In this document: positions 53,591 to 64,000 of the stretch, in pieces
Position numbering within the stretch: position 1 is the first letter of the stretch
Layout: every line of letters starts with the position of its first letter
NCBI RefSeq assembly: GCF_030272615.1
Contig: NC_081408.1
Span: 761,848,673-761,912,672 of the forward strand
DNA from: Cryptomeria japonica
Lineage: Eukaryota > Streptophyta > Pinopsida > Cupressales > Cupressaceae
Direction of reading: 5' to 3'
DNA length: 64,000 bases
The notes under the pieces: model-generated
Databases searched by the model: none
The model's input: the letters and a program-made list of their open reading frames with translations, nothing else
Told to the model about the DNA's origin: nothing
Program-made: the position numbers and the translations under genes

Positions 53591-54541
53591 TGCTTCCTTG
53601 CTTCCCTGCATAAACCAGTTAACATAGCTTACTTAGAAAGCTAGCCCAAGGGTCAATCCAAATCGTTACACAGAAATTTTAGATAAAACGTTTCCTCCGT
53701 CGCAAATAAAAGAACATCCCAAAATACTTATGTCGGCAAATTACTACAGTTGTCTATTGGCAATGGTGATTTTCTCAGAGATCTGAAAAGCAAGTTACTG
53801 AGTATACTGAATATTACTACTTAAGGTAGTTGATTTGTTCATGAAAACTGTATTGCAAAGATGTACATTCACATTATTAAATTAGCTCTGTCGTCTAAAT
53901 GTTTAATCCTCGTTTGTTTCTAACGAATAATATTTTCAAACGTGCTTTGTTTTCAAACGCCTGATGCTTTGAAACATTATGTTGTGAAACTCGCCAATCT
54001 CTCATAAATACTCCATAATTTACAACAAGACAAGTATAAGAAACAGGCTATGTTTCAAACACGTAAAGTCTACAAACGTAACAATTTAGTGAAAGCTTTA
54101 TATATATATAAAAAGGAGACACTGTTGCGCATACACAAGTAAAGTCTTCAAACGTAACAATTCAGTGAAATCTTTATGATCCTTTGTTAATATTTGAAAT
54201 TCATCCTGATCTTTACATTCCTCTCGGTGCAATTGTTCCTGCATTTAAAAATATTCAAGTCATTGTATTTGAAGACATTATATATTTGAAAACTCATTGT
54301 CTTCATTAGCCAAAATAAATGTGCTAACAAATGTTATGTGTTAGTGAATTAGATGTGTTAGCAAATGCTATAAGTAATAAATTTATAAATTTTGTGCAAC
54401 ACTGCTTCATAAAAATAAGAAGAGATTCCAAAGTATTCTTTTATTGTAATTAAAAATTTGCATGGGGACATTGCAAATAAAGGAAGACAAATGATCTTTA
54501 TGGTGATTAGATGATTTGTTTAGCAGTTTTTGCTATTTTAG

Positions 54542-54850
54542 TTATGGCATTTTACTTTTAATACAAGTTATCTCTGAACTCACTCGACTTGTCTTTCCCT
54601 TATGCCATTGCTCTGTAACCTTCTCGTACAAAATCAATATCCTTAACCAAACTCTGCAATGGAAGAATGACGTTATTAAAATATCTGAAGATGTCGAGGG
54701 ATGAGATAAAGGAGAAGGAGATACACCTCCAGACTTTTTCCGTACAACATCAAGATCCTTAACCAAACTCTGCAATGGAAGAATGGCGTCCCCCATATTA
54801 GGGCATTCAACAATTGAACCTTGATTTTCACTTAACTCGTTCAAAGACAC
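54542..54850 (-). pseudogene. Possible coding remnant with internal 116-bp duplication
   Basis: The minus strand reads SLNELSENQGSIVECPNMGD, then AILPLQSLVKDLDVVRKKSG. CCTTAACCAAACTCTGCAAT and its surroundings occur at 54641 and again at 54757, so this coding stretch is duplicated with a period (116) that breaks the frame. No family recognised. The stretch 53620-54540 before it shows nothing. Confidence 0.35.
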
Positions 54851-55348
54851 ATGCCTTGAGAATTTAATCTTCTAGATTGAAAATTCATCTAATACTTGGG
54901 TGAAAGATGAAAGAAGAATTAAAATAATCATAGATAGTGTGAACCATTTGCCCAACAGAGAAATGAATTATTGAGCCGAAAAGGAGAAAAAACATAAAAT
55001 TCGCATCTTAAGATTAAGATATTGGATAGAACAACCTATGAAATAAATGAAAGAACAATATTCTCCACCATACATGTAATAATTTTATTTAATCCATCTA
55101 AGTATAAATATTTCAGGGTAATGTATCACCCATGGGCTTGTAAAGTCAACCCCACACGCACTATGTGGCTTTTGAAGGCCCACATCTCTAATCTTTTGAA
55201 ATATCATATCCTTGACTTTTCTCAACATCTTGTTGAGAATATACAATTCACCCTCCTCTATGAAGCATGCTACAACTTTCACAACATCTTCACTAGCTGT
55301 TCCCCTGTGCAAGCTCAACAAACATAGATTCCATGGAGAGAAGCTTTG

Positions 55349-55597
55349 TGTTAGTGTATTTTTATATTCCTTTATGAGGATCTTTGTGGGGTAAGCCTAG
55401 CTCATTTATGTGAGAGGTGTCCACCATCTTTCCCCTCTTTTGAGGAGTGGTGTCCACCCCCTTTCCCTCCTTTTATGGGCTTGGTTGGATCTCTCATCCT
55501 ATTTATACTCCTCTTGGTTGCCTTAATCTACAAGGGAGATTTGATCTCTTATGTGTGCTTGCATTCTATTTGCTTGATCCTACCATTTCCATTTTCA
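55349..55597 (+). repeat. Short 5' LTR (about 249 bp) of a Copia element
   Basis: The sequence starts TGTTAGTGTATTTTTATATT, ends CCATTTTCA, and is followed directly by a tRNA-Met primer site. TATTTATACTCC near 55500 could be its TATA element. The 3' LTR is not in the window because the element is interrupted at 59777, so the left boundary rests on the TG rule only. Confidence 0.6.
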
Positions 55598-55609
55598 TGG
55601 TATCAGAGC
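55598..55609 (+). promoter_or_regulatory. Primer-binding site, initiator tRNA-Met
   Basis: TGGTATCAGAGC, the standard plant Copia primer site, directly after the LTR. Confidence 0.88.
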
Positions 55610-55641
55610 ATTAGCTTTTGTTTGCAAGTCATCGATGTAGG

Positions 55642-55868
55642 AGTCTAGTTCTATGGTTTTGTCAAGATCTATGTTTTGCCCCTAGATCTATGTATAGGAA
55701 TAGATTTGGATTGTGTGGAGAGATCGGTCGTGTTTTGTTTGAAGTCATCGTTGTAGGAGATCTGCAGTAGTTTTGTCTAGTTCTATGGTTTTGTCAAGAT
55801 CTATGTTTTGCCCCTAGATCTATGTATAGGAATAGATTTGGATTGTGTGGAGAGATCGGTCGTGTTTG
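55642..55868 (+). repeat. Direct duplication in the Copia leader
   Basis: GTCTAGTTCTATGGTTTTGT and the following roughly 75 bases to GAGATCGGTCGTGTTT occur at about 55642 and about 55771, nearly unchanged. The second copy touches the captured gene fragments. Confidence 0.85.
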
Positions 55869-55879
55869 AAGCTATAGGA

Positions 55880-56569
55880 AGTTAAGGCAACGCTAGGACT
55901 GTTGAATCCCTTGGTTCAGGGCAAAGCTCCTGCGGGGGCAGGCACAAGAACCTCCCTTTACGGATTATTTCACAGGATTCATTGTGAGTACCTCGGGTCC
56001 ATCTTCCAAACCAGGAAGCTGGATAACTTGGCCTCGAGTCCGCGTATTCCTTTACTTGCTTGGTCAACGCTTGCAGACAAGAATGGCAGTGTCATCGACC
56101 ATTTAGAAAACCCCTTTGCGCAGTTCAAGCAAGAGCAAATTGCAGGATCTTGCAGGAATTTGTTGCCAAAGGAGAAAGACAGAGTCCATGGCTTCTTAAC
56201 GCCCTGAAGCTTGTTCATGGCATTCAAGTTCAGAGTGGCCTCCTCCTCGCTTGCCTGCGATATTGTATAGTGTGCAGCAGGGTGATCCCAAACATACATC
56301 CTATGCACATCGGTGGGAGGCATCAGAAGGAAATGTTTCTTTCCCGAGACAACTGCGTAGAGATTCTCATAGTGGTCCTTATGAAATGACGTGGTGGCTC
56401 TCTCGTTCCCTATCCAAAGGTTGAACGCATCGGGTTTCATATCAAAGTGTTCCATTACCGACTGTGAATGGCGTTGCAACATGGGCGGCGCAGATACAAG
56501 GCTTTGAGCAGCAGCCTGGCCGTGAAATGCTACGTACGAGTTGTTCTGAACCGTCATTCTCCTCGTCAT
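55880..56569 (-). pseudogene. Captured fragment of a JMJD7-like JmjC oxygenase gene
   Basis: The minus-strand frame reads [20 protein letters not shown], then [20 protein letters not shown] and [14 protein letters not shown]. This is the core of a cupin-type JmjC domain closest to plant JMJD7-like proteins, which are Fe(II)/2-oxoglutarate oxygenases. HKD supplies the H-x-D iron ligands. Further on, [20 protein letters not shown] fits the segment after the first half of the fold. Near 55980-55900, in another frame, SCEIIRKGRFLCLPPQ resembles the KAGE-LYLP strand, so a frameshift separates it. Start, N-terminus and C-terminus are missing. It lies antisense to the surrounding Copia element, between its primer site and gag. 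It is not a functional gene here; the family call is firm for the core. Confidence 0.8.
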
Positions 56570-56624
56570 GATGCTCTCGCCGTCGCTGTTTGCAGACTAA
56601 GGGATTAGCGCAACTAGAGGAGCC

Positions 56625-56905
56625 GACTGGAGGAGCTGCGTGGGTCGAAGGCAAGCAGGTTGAAGCTTTTCTTGTTTCCGGCCAAGCTGGAGAACGCTAC
56701 CAGCTTGGGGTCTCTAACGACATAATCGTAGGCTCTAGCGGCCTCCTCGGCGGTGTCAAAAGTGTCGAGCCACACTCTGCTCTTCTTCCACGGATCTCTG
56801 ATTTCTGCCGCAAATCTCCCCCATGGCTCGCTTGAAGTAGGACTCCTTGATCGCGACCTTGGCTCCCTTGGGATATTTTGCGTTGAGTTCTGCAGGGGTA
56901 GACTC
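56625..56905 (-). pseudogene. Captured fragment of an AP2/ERF transcription factor gene
   Basis: The minus-strand frame reads [20 protein letters not shown], then [40 protein letters not shown] and D. This is the beta-sheet and helix of the AP2/ERF DNA-binding domain, which binds GCC-box type promoters. Upstream the expected YRGVRKR segment is damaged: KESYFKR is readable in a different frame. This implies a short deletion plus a one-base insertion next to CCATGG at 56821-56826. It sits next to the JMJD7-like fragment in the same antisense orientation inside the Copia leader. Non-functional remnant. Confidence 0.85.
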
Positions 56906-57392
56906 CGAGTCTCGCTCCTTCAGAGGATTTCACATCTTCGCGCTTTGTCCTTGATCTGCCCGATCCGCGGTCTGCTCTTCGCCCGACCGTGGGTCCCCTT
57001 CCAACTTGGCAATTTTTTTTTAATCAAATTTAAAAAAAAAAAAAAATTGAAAATGTGCTTTGTAAAAACTTCTCCCCTTTTTTTTTTTTGGTTGCTGCAA
57101 AAGTGGATGTTTTTTTAGCCATGAATCCATTGACCATAGCCACACACTAAGTTATAAAGTGTCATTTTCATGCCTTTTTTTTTTTTTTTTTGTTGTTGAT
57201 GTGGTGTATCACACTATTTTCTATAACGTGTCATATTGAGGGGGGATGAAAAGAACATAATCAATGGGGGAGTTGTGTGGATCTCTTTGCAACTTCTTCT
57301 CGAAGTGCTTTTGTGTTGTGTTATTCCTTTCACTACACTCTTTCTAGCATTTCATCTTTCTTTTCCACAATCAACAATCAACTATTTAAGTC

Positions 57393-58052
57393 ATGGCAAG
57401 CATCATGGATTATAATGTACCTATACAACCCCTAACTCCTTTCAACTATCATGATTGGAAAATGAAAGTAACTCTTGTACTCAAACACAAAAGGTTTATT
57501 TAGGTAACTGTGGGAACTGAAAAAGAACCTAATGTAGCTAAGGACAAAGAATAGTTTTTTAACAAGTGTGACCAAGCCTTTGGCTTTCTCTGTTTGAATA
57601 TTTTTCCTGATTTGTTATTTCATGTTGAAAGTTTGGCAAACTCTCAAAACACTATTTGGGAAAATAGATGAACTTAGAGTCATGAGCTGGAAAATCAACT
57701 CTTGGGTCTCAGTCCTTCCAGTTTTTCAACTTTAGAGGACTTTTTCACTGAGTTTAAATCATTGAAGTTACAATTGCAAGAGTGCGGAATTGACAAGAAA
57801 GAGGATCAATTAGTCCTTTCTATACTTTCCAAATTAGGTCCTGAGTATTCAATCTTTGTGTCAACTTTCTATTCTACAAAAAGAGCTCTTGGCACCTCTT
57901 GGATTATGCCCTCACTTGATAATCTCATTTTTGATCTCACAAGAGAGCAAGACAAGTTAATTCAGATGGGCACTTTGAAGGCTTCTAAATCACAAGCTCT
58001 AGTTGCAATCAACTTTCAAAGGAAAGAAGAAGCAAACAACAAAGGACAATGA
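57393..58052 (+). pseudogene. Copia gag, N-terminal part with stops
   Basis: ATG 57393 begins MASIMDYNVPIQPLTPFNYH, then DWKMKVTLVLKHKRF, a Copia gag start. Stops follow at about 57498 and 57552. After a disrupted part the same frame reads FTEFKSLKLQLQECGIDKKE, DQLVLSILSKLGPEYSIF and LDNLIFDLTREQDKLIQMG (UBN2-type gag domain) to a TGA at 58050. A frameshift near 58010 passes to the next frame, where the zinc knuckle lies. Gag would coat the element RNA. The leader of about 1.8 kb before this ATG is unusually long because of the captured gene fragments. Confidence 0.85.
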
Positions 58053-58908
58053 AAGGAAGAAAGAAGCTAAAATTGACACCTTTAAGAAGGAAAAATTCTC
58101 TCATAGTAAACCAACTAAAGAGAGAATAAAATGTGCCTTTTATAAAAAGAATGGCCATGATAAGCATCAATGCTTAAAGAAACAACTTGAGCAGAGTACT
58201 CAGTTTCTTAAAAAGAGTAATTTGGGGTTAACTGATTCAGAGAAGGCATCTTCATCAAACCAAGATCATACACATGATAAATCTAAAGGCAAAGCCTTAG
58301 TTGCTACAACATCTTCATCTCCATCATGGATTATAGATTCTGGTGCTACACACCATATGGGTTCTCAAGAAGTTGTTTTTTCATCTTTGGAGAACTCTAA
58401 TATGTCTCCAATCACCTTAGGGGATGATACTCTAGCATTTGTCAAAGGGAAAGGAATTGTTGAAGTTGAAGGTGGAACATTTTCAAATGTTATAATTGTC
58501 CCTTCACTCACATCTAATCTCCTTTCTGTGTATCAGATTGCTCACCTAGAAAAAGGCATGAGAGTTAATTTCTCTCCAAATTCAGTTGAGATAAGAGATT
58601 TGCAAAACAACAAATTGGTAGCAATAGGGGAGGCTCAACATCAATCCAGATTGTATACCTTCTCCAACTTTGCCAAAGATTCTTCTCCAAAGGCACTACT
58701 AACTCATTCAGATGAAGTTCGTAAAATATGGCATGAGCGGTTTGGCCACCTTAACTACCGCTATCTTGAACAACCATGTCAACAACAAATGGTTAAAGGG
58801 TTACCTAAAGTTAAGTTTTCCAAAGGACTTTGTCAAGGTTGTGCCCTTGGCAAACATCCAGAAGCAAAATTTGACAAAGGAAATTCTTGGAGGGCAAAAC
58901 AAGTCTGA
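58003..58908 (+). pseudogene. Copia gag C-terminus, protease and GAG-pre-integrase
   Basis: The frame reads a Lys-rich stretch and a zinc knuckle CAFYKKNGHDKHQC, in which the second Cys is replaced by Tyr. Then follow SPSWIIDSGATHHMGS (aspartic protease active site DSGA), VKGKGIVEVEGG, VPSLTSNLLSVYQI and the pre-integrase zinc region IWHERFGHLNYRYL and GLCQGCALGKHP. It ends at TGA 58906. The order gag, protease, pre-integrase is normal for Ty1/Copia. The long uninterrupted stretch shows moderate age, but the knuckle mutation and later stops make the copy defective. Confidence 0.9.
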
Positions 58909-59776
58909 GAACTTGTTCATAGTGATGTCTCAGGGGGATTTCCCCATCCATCTTTTACTTAATCAAGATATGTTCTCACTTTCATTGATAATTTTTCAGG
59001 ATACACATGGGTCTACTTCCTTAAGCACAAGTCAGAAGTATTTACGTCATTTGAAGACTTCAAAGCTTTAGCAGAAAAGCAATCCGGAAAAATCATCAAA
59101 GTTCTTAGAACTGATAATGGAAGAGAGTATGTCAACAATCATTTTCAGCAATTTTGCACAACAGAGGGGATAGATTTGCAACATACAGTTCCATATTCTC
59201 CTCAACAAAAAGGTGTTGCAAAATGTAAGAACAAATCCTTGAAAGAGATGACAAATTATATGATTCATTCAAAGGGCCTCACACCATCATACTAGGTTGA
59301 AGCAATCAACTGTGCTTGCAACATTCATAACAAGGTTCCTCATAAAGCCTTGAAGGGTATCACTCCCTTTGAAGCTTGGAAAGGTTGGAAACCTTCAGTT
59401 CATCATTTCAGAGTATTTGGATCTCCAGATATGGCAAGAATTCCAAAAGAACAATGCAAGGAAATGGATCCTCAATCATGACCTTGCATCTCTGTTGGAT
59501 ATCCAGATGGTGTAAAGGGCTATCGCCTCCTCCACCCTACCACACATGAGTTGTTCATTGAGATAAGTGTTAAGTTTCAAGAAACACCTCTTGAAACTAT
59601 ACTTGACACTTCACAATTTGATGTGGGCTTTTCCGATCCTGATTACAGTACTGATGATTCAGATGATTCACAACAGAATTATATAGCAAAGTCTTCTTCT
59701 TCCCTTTCCCATAGCGATGATAGTGATAATGATACCTCTGATGGTATGATGAAAGATTAAGGATCCGGTCAACTAC
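58909..59776 (+). pseudogene. Copia integrase with stops, cut by the next element
   Basis: After a frameshift and a stop the sequence reads [39 protein letters not shown] (catalytic Asp), [19 protein letters not shown] (with K and C where ERKN is usual), ALKGITPFEAWKGWKPSVHH and ISVGYPDGVKGYRLLHP. Stops lie near 59294 and 59479. The following acidic linker (DYSTDDSDDSQQN) ends at TAA 59758. RT and RNase H are absent because a minus-strand Copia element begins at 59777. Integrase would insert the cDNA; this copy is inactive. Confidence 0.88.
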
Positions 59777-61137
59777 TGAGAGGGGGGGGGGGGTGAATTA
59801 GTAGATAGAAAAACTGATATAAACTTTCACTAATCTCATAATCAACCTCTCAAAGCAAACTATAAACTGACATGTTAAACCACTGAACTATAAATGCAAT
59901 ATCACTGTCAAGTTTAACCGGTTGACTCTTACAACAGATTAATAGTAAACAACTTGAAACTTCACAAACATCTAAATACTTTTACCGTCATAAGTAAAAC
60001 CTTATTTCATATTGTTGTCAGTTATCATAACATATCAAAGTGGATTAAGTAGTTAAGCAATTCAATCATAGTAAACATAACCATAAAAACATTCACCACT
60101 TGACACAATATTTTGACGTGGAAACCCAAATGGGAAAAACCACGGTGAGATGAGACTCACAAGAATTCTGAACTCTTCTGAAGTTCGCCTTGTTCGGAGC
60201 CAAGCTTGTTAAAGCTTTTACAAAAACTCTTGTTAAGAACAGATCCTGTTAGGGACCACCCGGTTAAGGGATTAACTATACTGCCTTATTAGAAGCAATA
60301 CCCTATGAGGAGTGACCTCGATAGAGGATTTCAAATCCAAGCTAATGGACCACCTGGTTAGAGGATTTGAATAACACTAAGCTTGTTAGAGCTTACCCAG
60401 TTAGGGGATTTTAATTATTGTAATTGTTAGAAAACAACAAGAGTTTGTTGATCACACTTGCTTGTTCAAATCCTTTTCATGCTCCTATCTGCCTCTACAC
60501 AAATTGCAGATACATCATCTAGTTCGGCAACCACACACTCAACTAAAACTTTTCCAAATCTGAAAGAAAACAACTCATCAGCCTTATAAACAAATCACTA
60601 GGTCGGTAACACAACAAAAACCTAATTCTCTCATAGAGATTACAAACAAATCGATTCAAGTATGATTGTTGGATTACATAATAATCTTTGCACATCATTC
60701 AAGAAATCCTCGACCGCTCCTTGATCACTGCTTCATCGAACTTAGTAACTCATCACGCGCTTTGCATTACATGCAATATACTTGCTCGTTCCCAAGACAA
60801 AACTGTTATCTTAACACGCCAAAAACACTTTGAAACTCTTCTCATACAATATGCATACGTGTCATAATCATTACCTCTCATCATCAGATCATAAACTAAT
60901 ATAATTAATTCACCAAACTTAATCGGTTAGGGTTTATCAAATCAACAGGTAGGGTTTACCGGTTCAACTCTCTAATACTTAGCAATATCGTTTCACTCCA
61001 CAAACTTACCTACCGGTTACAGTTCCCTTCACTAGCTCTTCCTACCGGTTACAAAACAACATTATAACAATTTCATTACCGATTAATTGACATCAATGAC
61101 AACAATCATTAATGCAATCTTCATGCAAATGCCAACA
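59777..61137 (-). repeat. 3' LTR of a minus-strand Copia element
   Basis: On the minus strand it starts TGTTGGCATTTGCATGAAG right after a purine tract (CCAAAGGGGGA, 61141-61152) and ends CCCCCTCTCA at the junction with the plus-strand Copia linker. It is about 1.36 kb and rich in AACCGGT words. The 5' partner lies beyond the right edge. Left flank ACTAC (59772-59776) should be the target duplication. Confidence 0.8.
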
Positions 61138-61500
61138 ATCTCCCCCTTTGGCATTAATGGCAATACAAATATCAATACCATTGATTGTTGTGATTGTGAA
61201 TAGGAATCTTGGTTTACATTTTACTATGTACTCTCCTTGTCTTCAACTTGTCTTCAGCTTGTCATTGGTTGTAGATCTTTCCTCTATCAATCATACAATT
61301 CTTCTTCCCATAATCACATAGTTCTTCTCCCCCTTTGACAATAATTCCAAATTGAAAGTAAAACATGCAATGTCAAACTTCATTGTTCAGCATCAACAAC
61401 CTGCAACTTGATGCTCCCCCTGTGAAATAACACCACTCTACATCAATCTTTCTGTAAAATTTTGCAAGTAGCTCCAAGACTGATGTACTCTACATCATCC
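61138..61500 (-). other. Polypurine tract and 3' UTR of the minus-strand Copia element
   Basis: It holds the purine tract and about 350 bp of non-coding sequence between the pol stop and the LTR. Confidence 0.65.
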
Positions 61501-63938
61501 TCAATTAACCTCATGAAGGGGTACAACCCCTAGCTGACTTCTAAGATACTCAAAAGTAGTCTTAGGTAGAGGTTTAGTAAAGATATCTACAAGCTGCTCC
61601 TTGGTAGAAACATGCTCCAAGATCACATCTTTACTCTGCACTTTTTCCCTCAAGAAATGATACTTCAATTCAATATGCTTGGTTCATGCATGCAAAACAA
61701 GGTTCTTGGAAATATTTATGGCACTGGTATTGTCACATAAGATCTTTACAGGTTCTGAAAACTTCATCTTAAAACCTTCCAAAATGTGCCTCATCCAGAT
61801 AGCCTGGGTACAATTCATATAAGCTGCAACATACTTAGCTTCAGCAATAGATTGTGATATACAACTCTACTTCTTGCTACTCCTTGAAACAAGTCTTCCT
61901 CCAAGAAAGAATTCTCCACCGGTTGTGCTTTTCCTATCATCAACATTACCTACCCAGTCTGCATCTGTATACACCTTCAAGTCAAAATTTCCTTCATATG
62001 GATACCATAATCCATAGTCAATAGTGCCTTTCAAATGTCTGAATATCCTTTTGGTTGCTATCAAATGTGTTTCCTTTGGATTCTTCTGAAATCTAGCAAC
62101 TAGACCAACTGCATGAGCTATATCCGGGTTGTTGTGAACAACAAAGTGAAATTTTCCAATCATTGACATGCACTCCTCATGAACAGATGTGGCTTCATCT
62201 TCCTTAGAAAGTTTACATCCTGTAACCATTGGTGTCCCAACTGGTTTACAGTCACTCATACCAAATGTCTTTAATAACTCTTTCACATACTTAGACTGTG
62301 TGATGAAAATACCACTCTTCATTTGTTGTATTTCCAAACCTATGAAATTTTTTATCTCTCCTACTAGAAACATTTCAAACTCACTTTTCATTTCATTTGC
62401 AAAGTCATTGCTCATGTCATCATTATCTCCAAATATGATATCATCCACAAACACTTCACTAACCAGTATCTTATCTCCTTCAGATTTGAGATATATGTTG
62501 CTATCTTCACTGGTTCTTTGAAAACCTATCTTCATCAGGTGTGAATGAAGCCTCTCATACCTTGCTCTTGGTACTTGCTTTAATCCATATAATACCTTGT
62601 GCAACTTACATACCATGTCTTTTTCATCAGTCAAAGCATAACCATCTGGCTGCTCAATGTATACTTCTTCTTCCAGTATTCCATTCAAAAATGCCAACTT
62701 CACATCCATCTGATATACTTTGAATCCCTTATGTGCTGCAAATGCAAGTAAAAGTTTGACACCTTCTAGTCTAGAAACTGGTGCAAAAGTCTCACCATAA
62801 TATTCTCCTTCTTCTTGTGCATAACCTTTGTAAACCAATCTAGCTTTGTTGCGGACTACAATACCATCTTCATTCAACTTGTTTTTTAATACTTAGTACC
62901 TATCACATTTTTATTCCCTGGTCTAGGTACTAGGGTCCATGTATTGTTCTTCTCAATTTGATCAAGCTCCTCCTCCATAGGTTTGACCCAATGCTCATCT
63001 CCAAATGCTTCCTTAGTAGTTCTAGGCTCAATAGTGGAGATCATGCAAGAATTCTCTCTAATTCTTCTTCTGGTTAACACTCCAGCATCCTTATCTCCAA
63101 TAATCTGGTCAGGATTGTGATTGAGTCTCACATACCTCGGAATAACATGATCATTATCTTCAGGTTCTTCTTTATTATCATCATCTTCTTCTAAATCTAC
63201 CTGTTCTGATTGAATTGGTACAACAACATTCACATTACCAGTTTTAGGTTTCACAGGTTCTGGTTCCAAAAATAAAATGCAAGGATCTTCATCATTTTTC
63301 TCTACACCGGTTTCCCTTGAGACTTCAGGATACTCATCCACTCAAACTTCATCACTCTCAATGATTCTTTGTGTCTGGTTGTTATAACATTTGTAGGCCT
63401 TACTCTTGGTGGAATAACCAAGAAATATTCCTTCATTACTTTTAGCCTCAAACTTACTAACATAGGCATCTCTCTTAATAAAACATTTGCTGCCAAATAT
63501 CTTAAAATAAATAACATTAGGTGATCTACCATACCAATATTCATAAGGAGTCTTATCCTTACCTCTTTTTACCAAAATCCGGTTCATAGTGTAGACAGTT
63601 GTGCTGACAGCTTCTCTCTGGAAATTTTTCGCTACACCTCCTTGTATCAACATCATCCTAGTAGCTTCAACAACTGACCGGTTGATCCTCTATACAATAC
63701 CATTATATTGTGGTGTCCTCGGTGCAGAAAGTTGTTGTTTGATACCATTTTCTTCACAATATCTAGTGAATTCCTCAGAAGTAAATTCATCGCCCTGATC
63801 AGTCCTCAGACACTTTATCTTCTTACCACTCTCCTTTTTAGCTAAGGCCCTAAATGCCTTGAAATTACTAAATACTTTTGTTTTATCATTCAAGAATGTG
63901 ACCCACATCATTCTTGAGCAATCATCATTGAACATCAT
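61501..63938 (-). pseudogene. Copia integrase, reverse transcriptase and RNase H (continues beyond right edge)
   Basis: Minus-strand pol in the normal Ty1/Copia order. Integrase: FNDDCSRMMWVTFL, CLRTDQGDEFTSEEF, APRTPQYNGIV, VYTMNRILVKRGKDKTPYEY, FGSKCFIK. Then an acidic linker. RT: HWVKPMEEELDQIEKNNTWT, NKARLVYKGYAQEEG, YQMDVKLAFLNGILEEEVYI, the catalytic box FVDDIIFG, FIGLEIQQM. RNase H: VYTDADWVGNVDDRKSTTGG and, after a TAG at 61867, a further 120 codons including VDIFTKPLPKTTFEYLRSQL and LHE before TGA 61501. Defects: TAG after NGIV near 63690, a stop near 63342, an indel near 62880 where the frame changes, and the TAG at 61867. RT would copy RNA to DNA. Most of the sequence is intact, so this is a fairly young but dead copy. 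Confidence 0.93.
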
Positions 63939-64000
63939 AAAATATCTATCACCTTGAATACTTTTAGTCCTTATTGGTCCACAGAGGTCTGTATGAACCA

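Overview
The window is plant nuclear DNA that consists almost entirely of transposable elements. The evidence is Tat-lineage Ty3/Gypsy and Ty1/Copia polyproteins with long degenerate LTRs, a tRNA-Lys type primer site, and fragments of plant-type AP2/ERF and JmjC genes. The very large, AT-rich, deeply nested and mostly old insertions suggest a big seed-plant genome, plausibly a conifer or other gymnosperm, but the sequence alone does not prove this. I find no intact host gene, no rRNA or tRNA gene, and no CRISPR array. Most coding remnants carry stop codons or frameshifts.

Layout. 1-10.6 kb: the 3' end of a Tat-type Ty3/Gypsy element (integrase, 3' UTR, polypurine tract), then one 2.1-kb LTR, then a tRNA-Lys primer site, a 3.2-kb leader and a gag gene of a second Tat element. 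One LTR therefore serves two bodies. 11.2-15.4 kb: a decayed multi-exon minus-strand gene, transposon-like, split by a 1.6-kb solo LTR with a 5-bp target duplication. 15.5-21.5 kb: a minus-strand Copia element whose integrase is split by a 2.8-kb non-autonomous LTR element. 21.5-29.8 kb: non-coding DNA with a decayed repetitive minus-strand ORF, copies of a small inverted-repeat (MITE-like) family, fold-back structures and AT-rich microsatellite. 29.85-39.4 kb: a young non-autonomous LTR retrotransposon (LTRs about 0.5% divergent) with no recognisable protease, reverse transcriptase or integrase, but a long proline/glutamine-rich ORF. 39.4-40.3 kb: 2.5 copies of a 359-bp satellite. 42.1-44.6 kb: a minus-strand DDE-type transposase pseudogene with six in-frame stops and no frameshift. 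44.8-47.0 kb: a fold-back element built of 10-bp modules. 48.9-50.7 kb: MITE-like copies, one split by a 1,165-bp TIR element with an ATTG target duplication. 52.3-52.9 kb: degenerate telomere-like repeats. 55.3-59.8 kb: a plus-strand Copia element whose leader holds minus-strand fragments of a JMJD7-like gene and an AP2/ERF gene. 59.8 kb to the right edge: a minus-strand Copia element inserted into the previous one.

The most interesting system is the relation between the Tat element (1-10.6 kb) and the non-autonomous element (29.85-39.4 kb). They have different LTRs, primer sites and proteins. They share a leader block of about 200 bp, a 3' UTR motif, and a covarying hairpin next to the polypurine tract. 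Each also carries a phased leader array of short GCGC-core repeats (21 bp in the Tat element, about 20 bp in the other). This is what would be expected of RNA signals that let a parasite use the Tat machinery. The second interesting system is the fold-back element lying next to the DDE transposase pseudogene.
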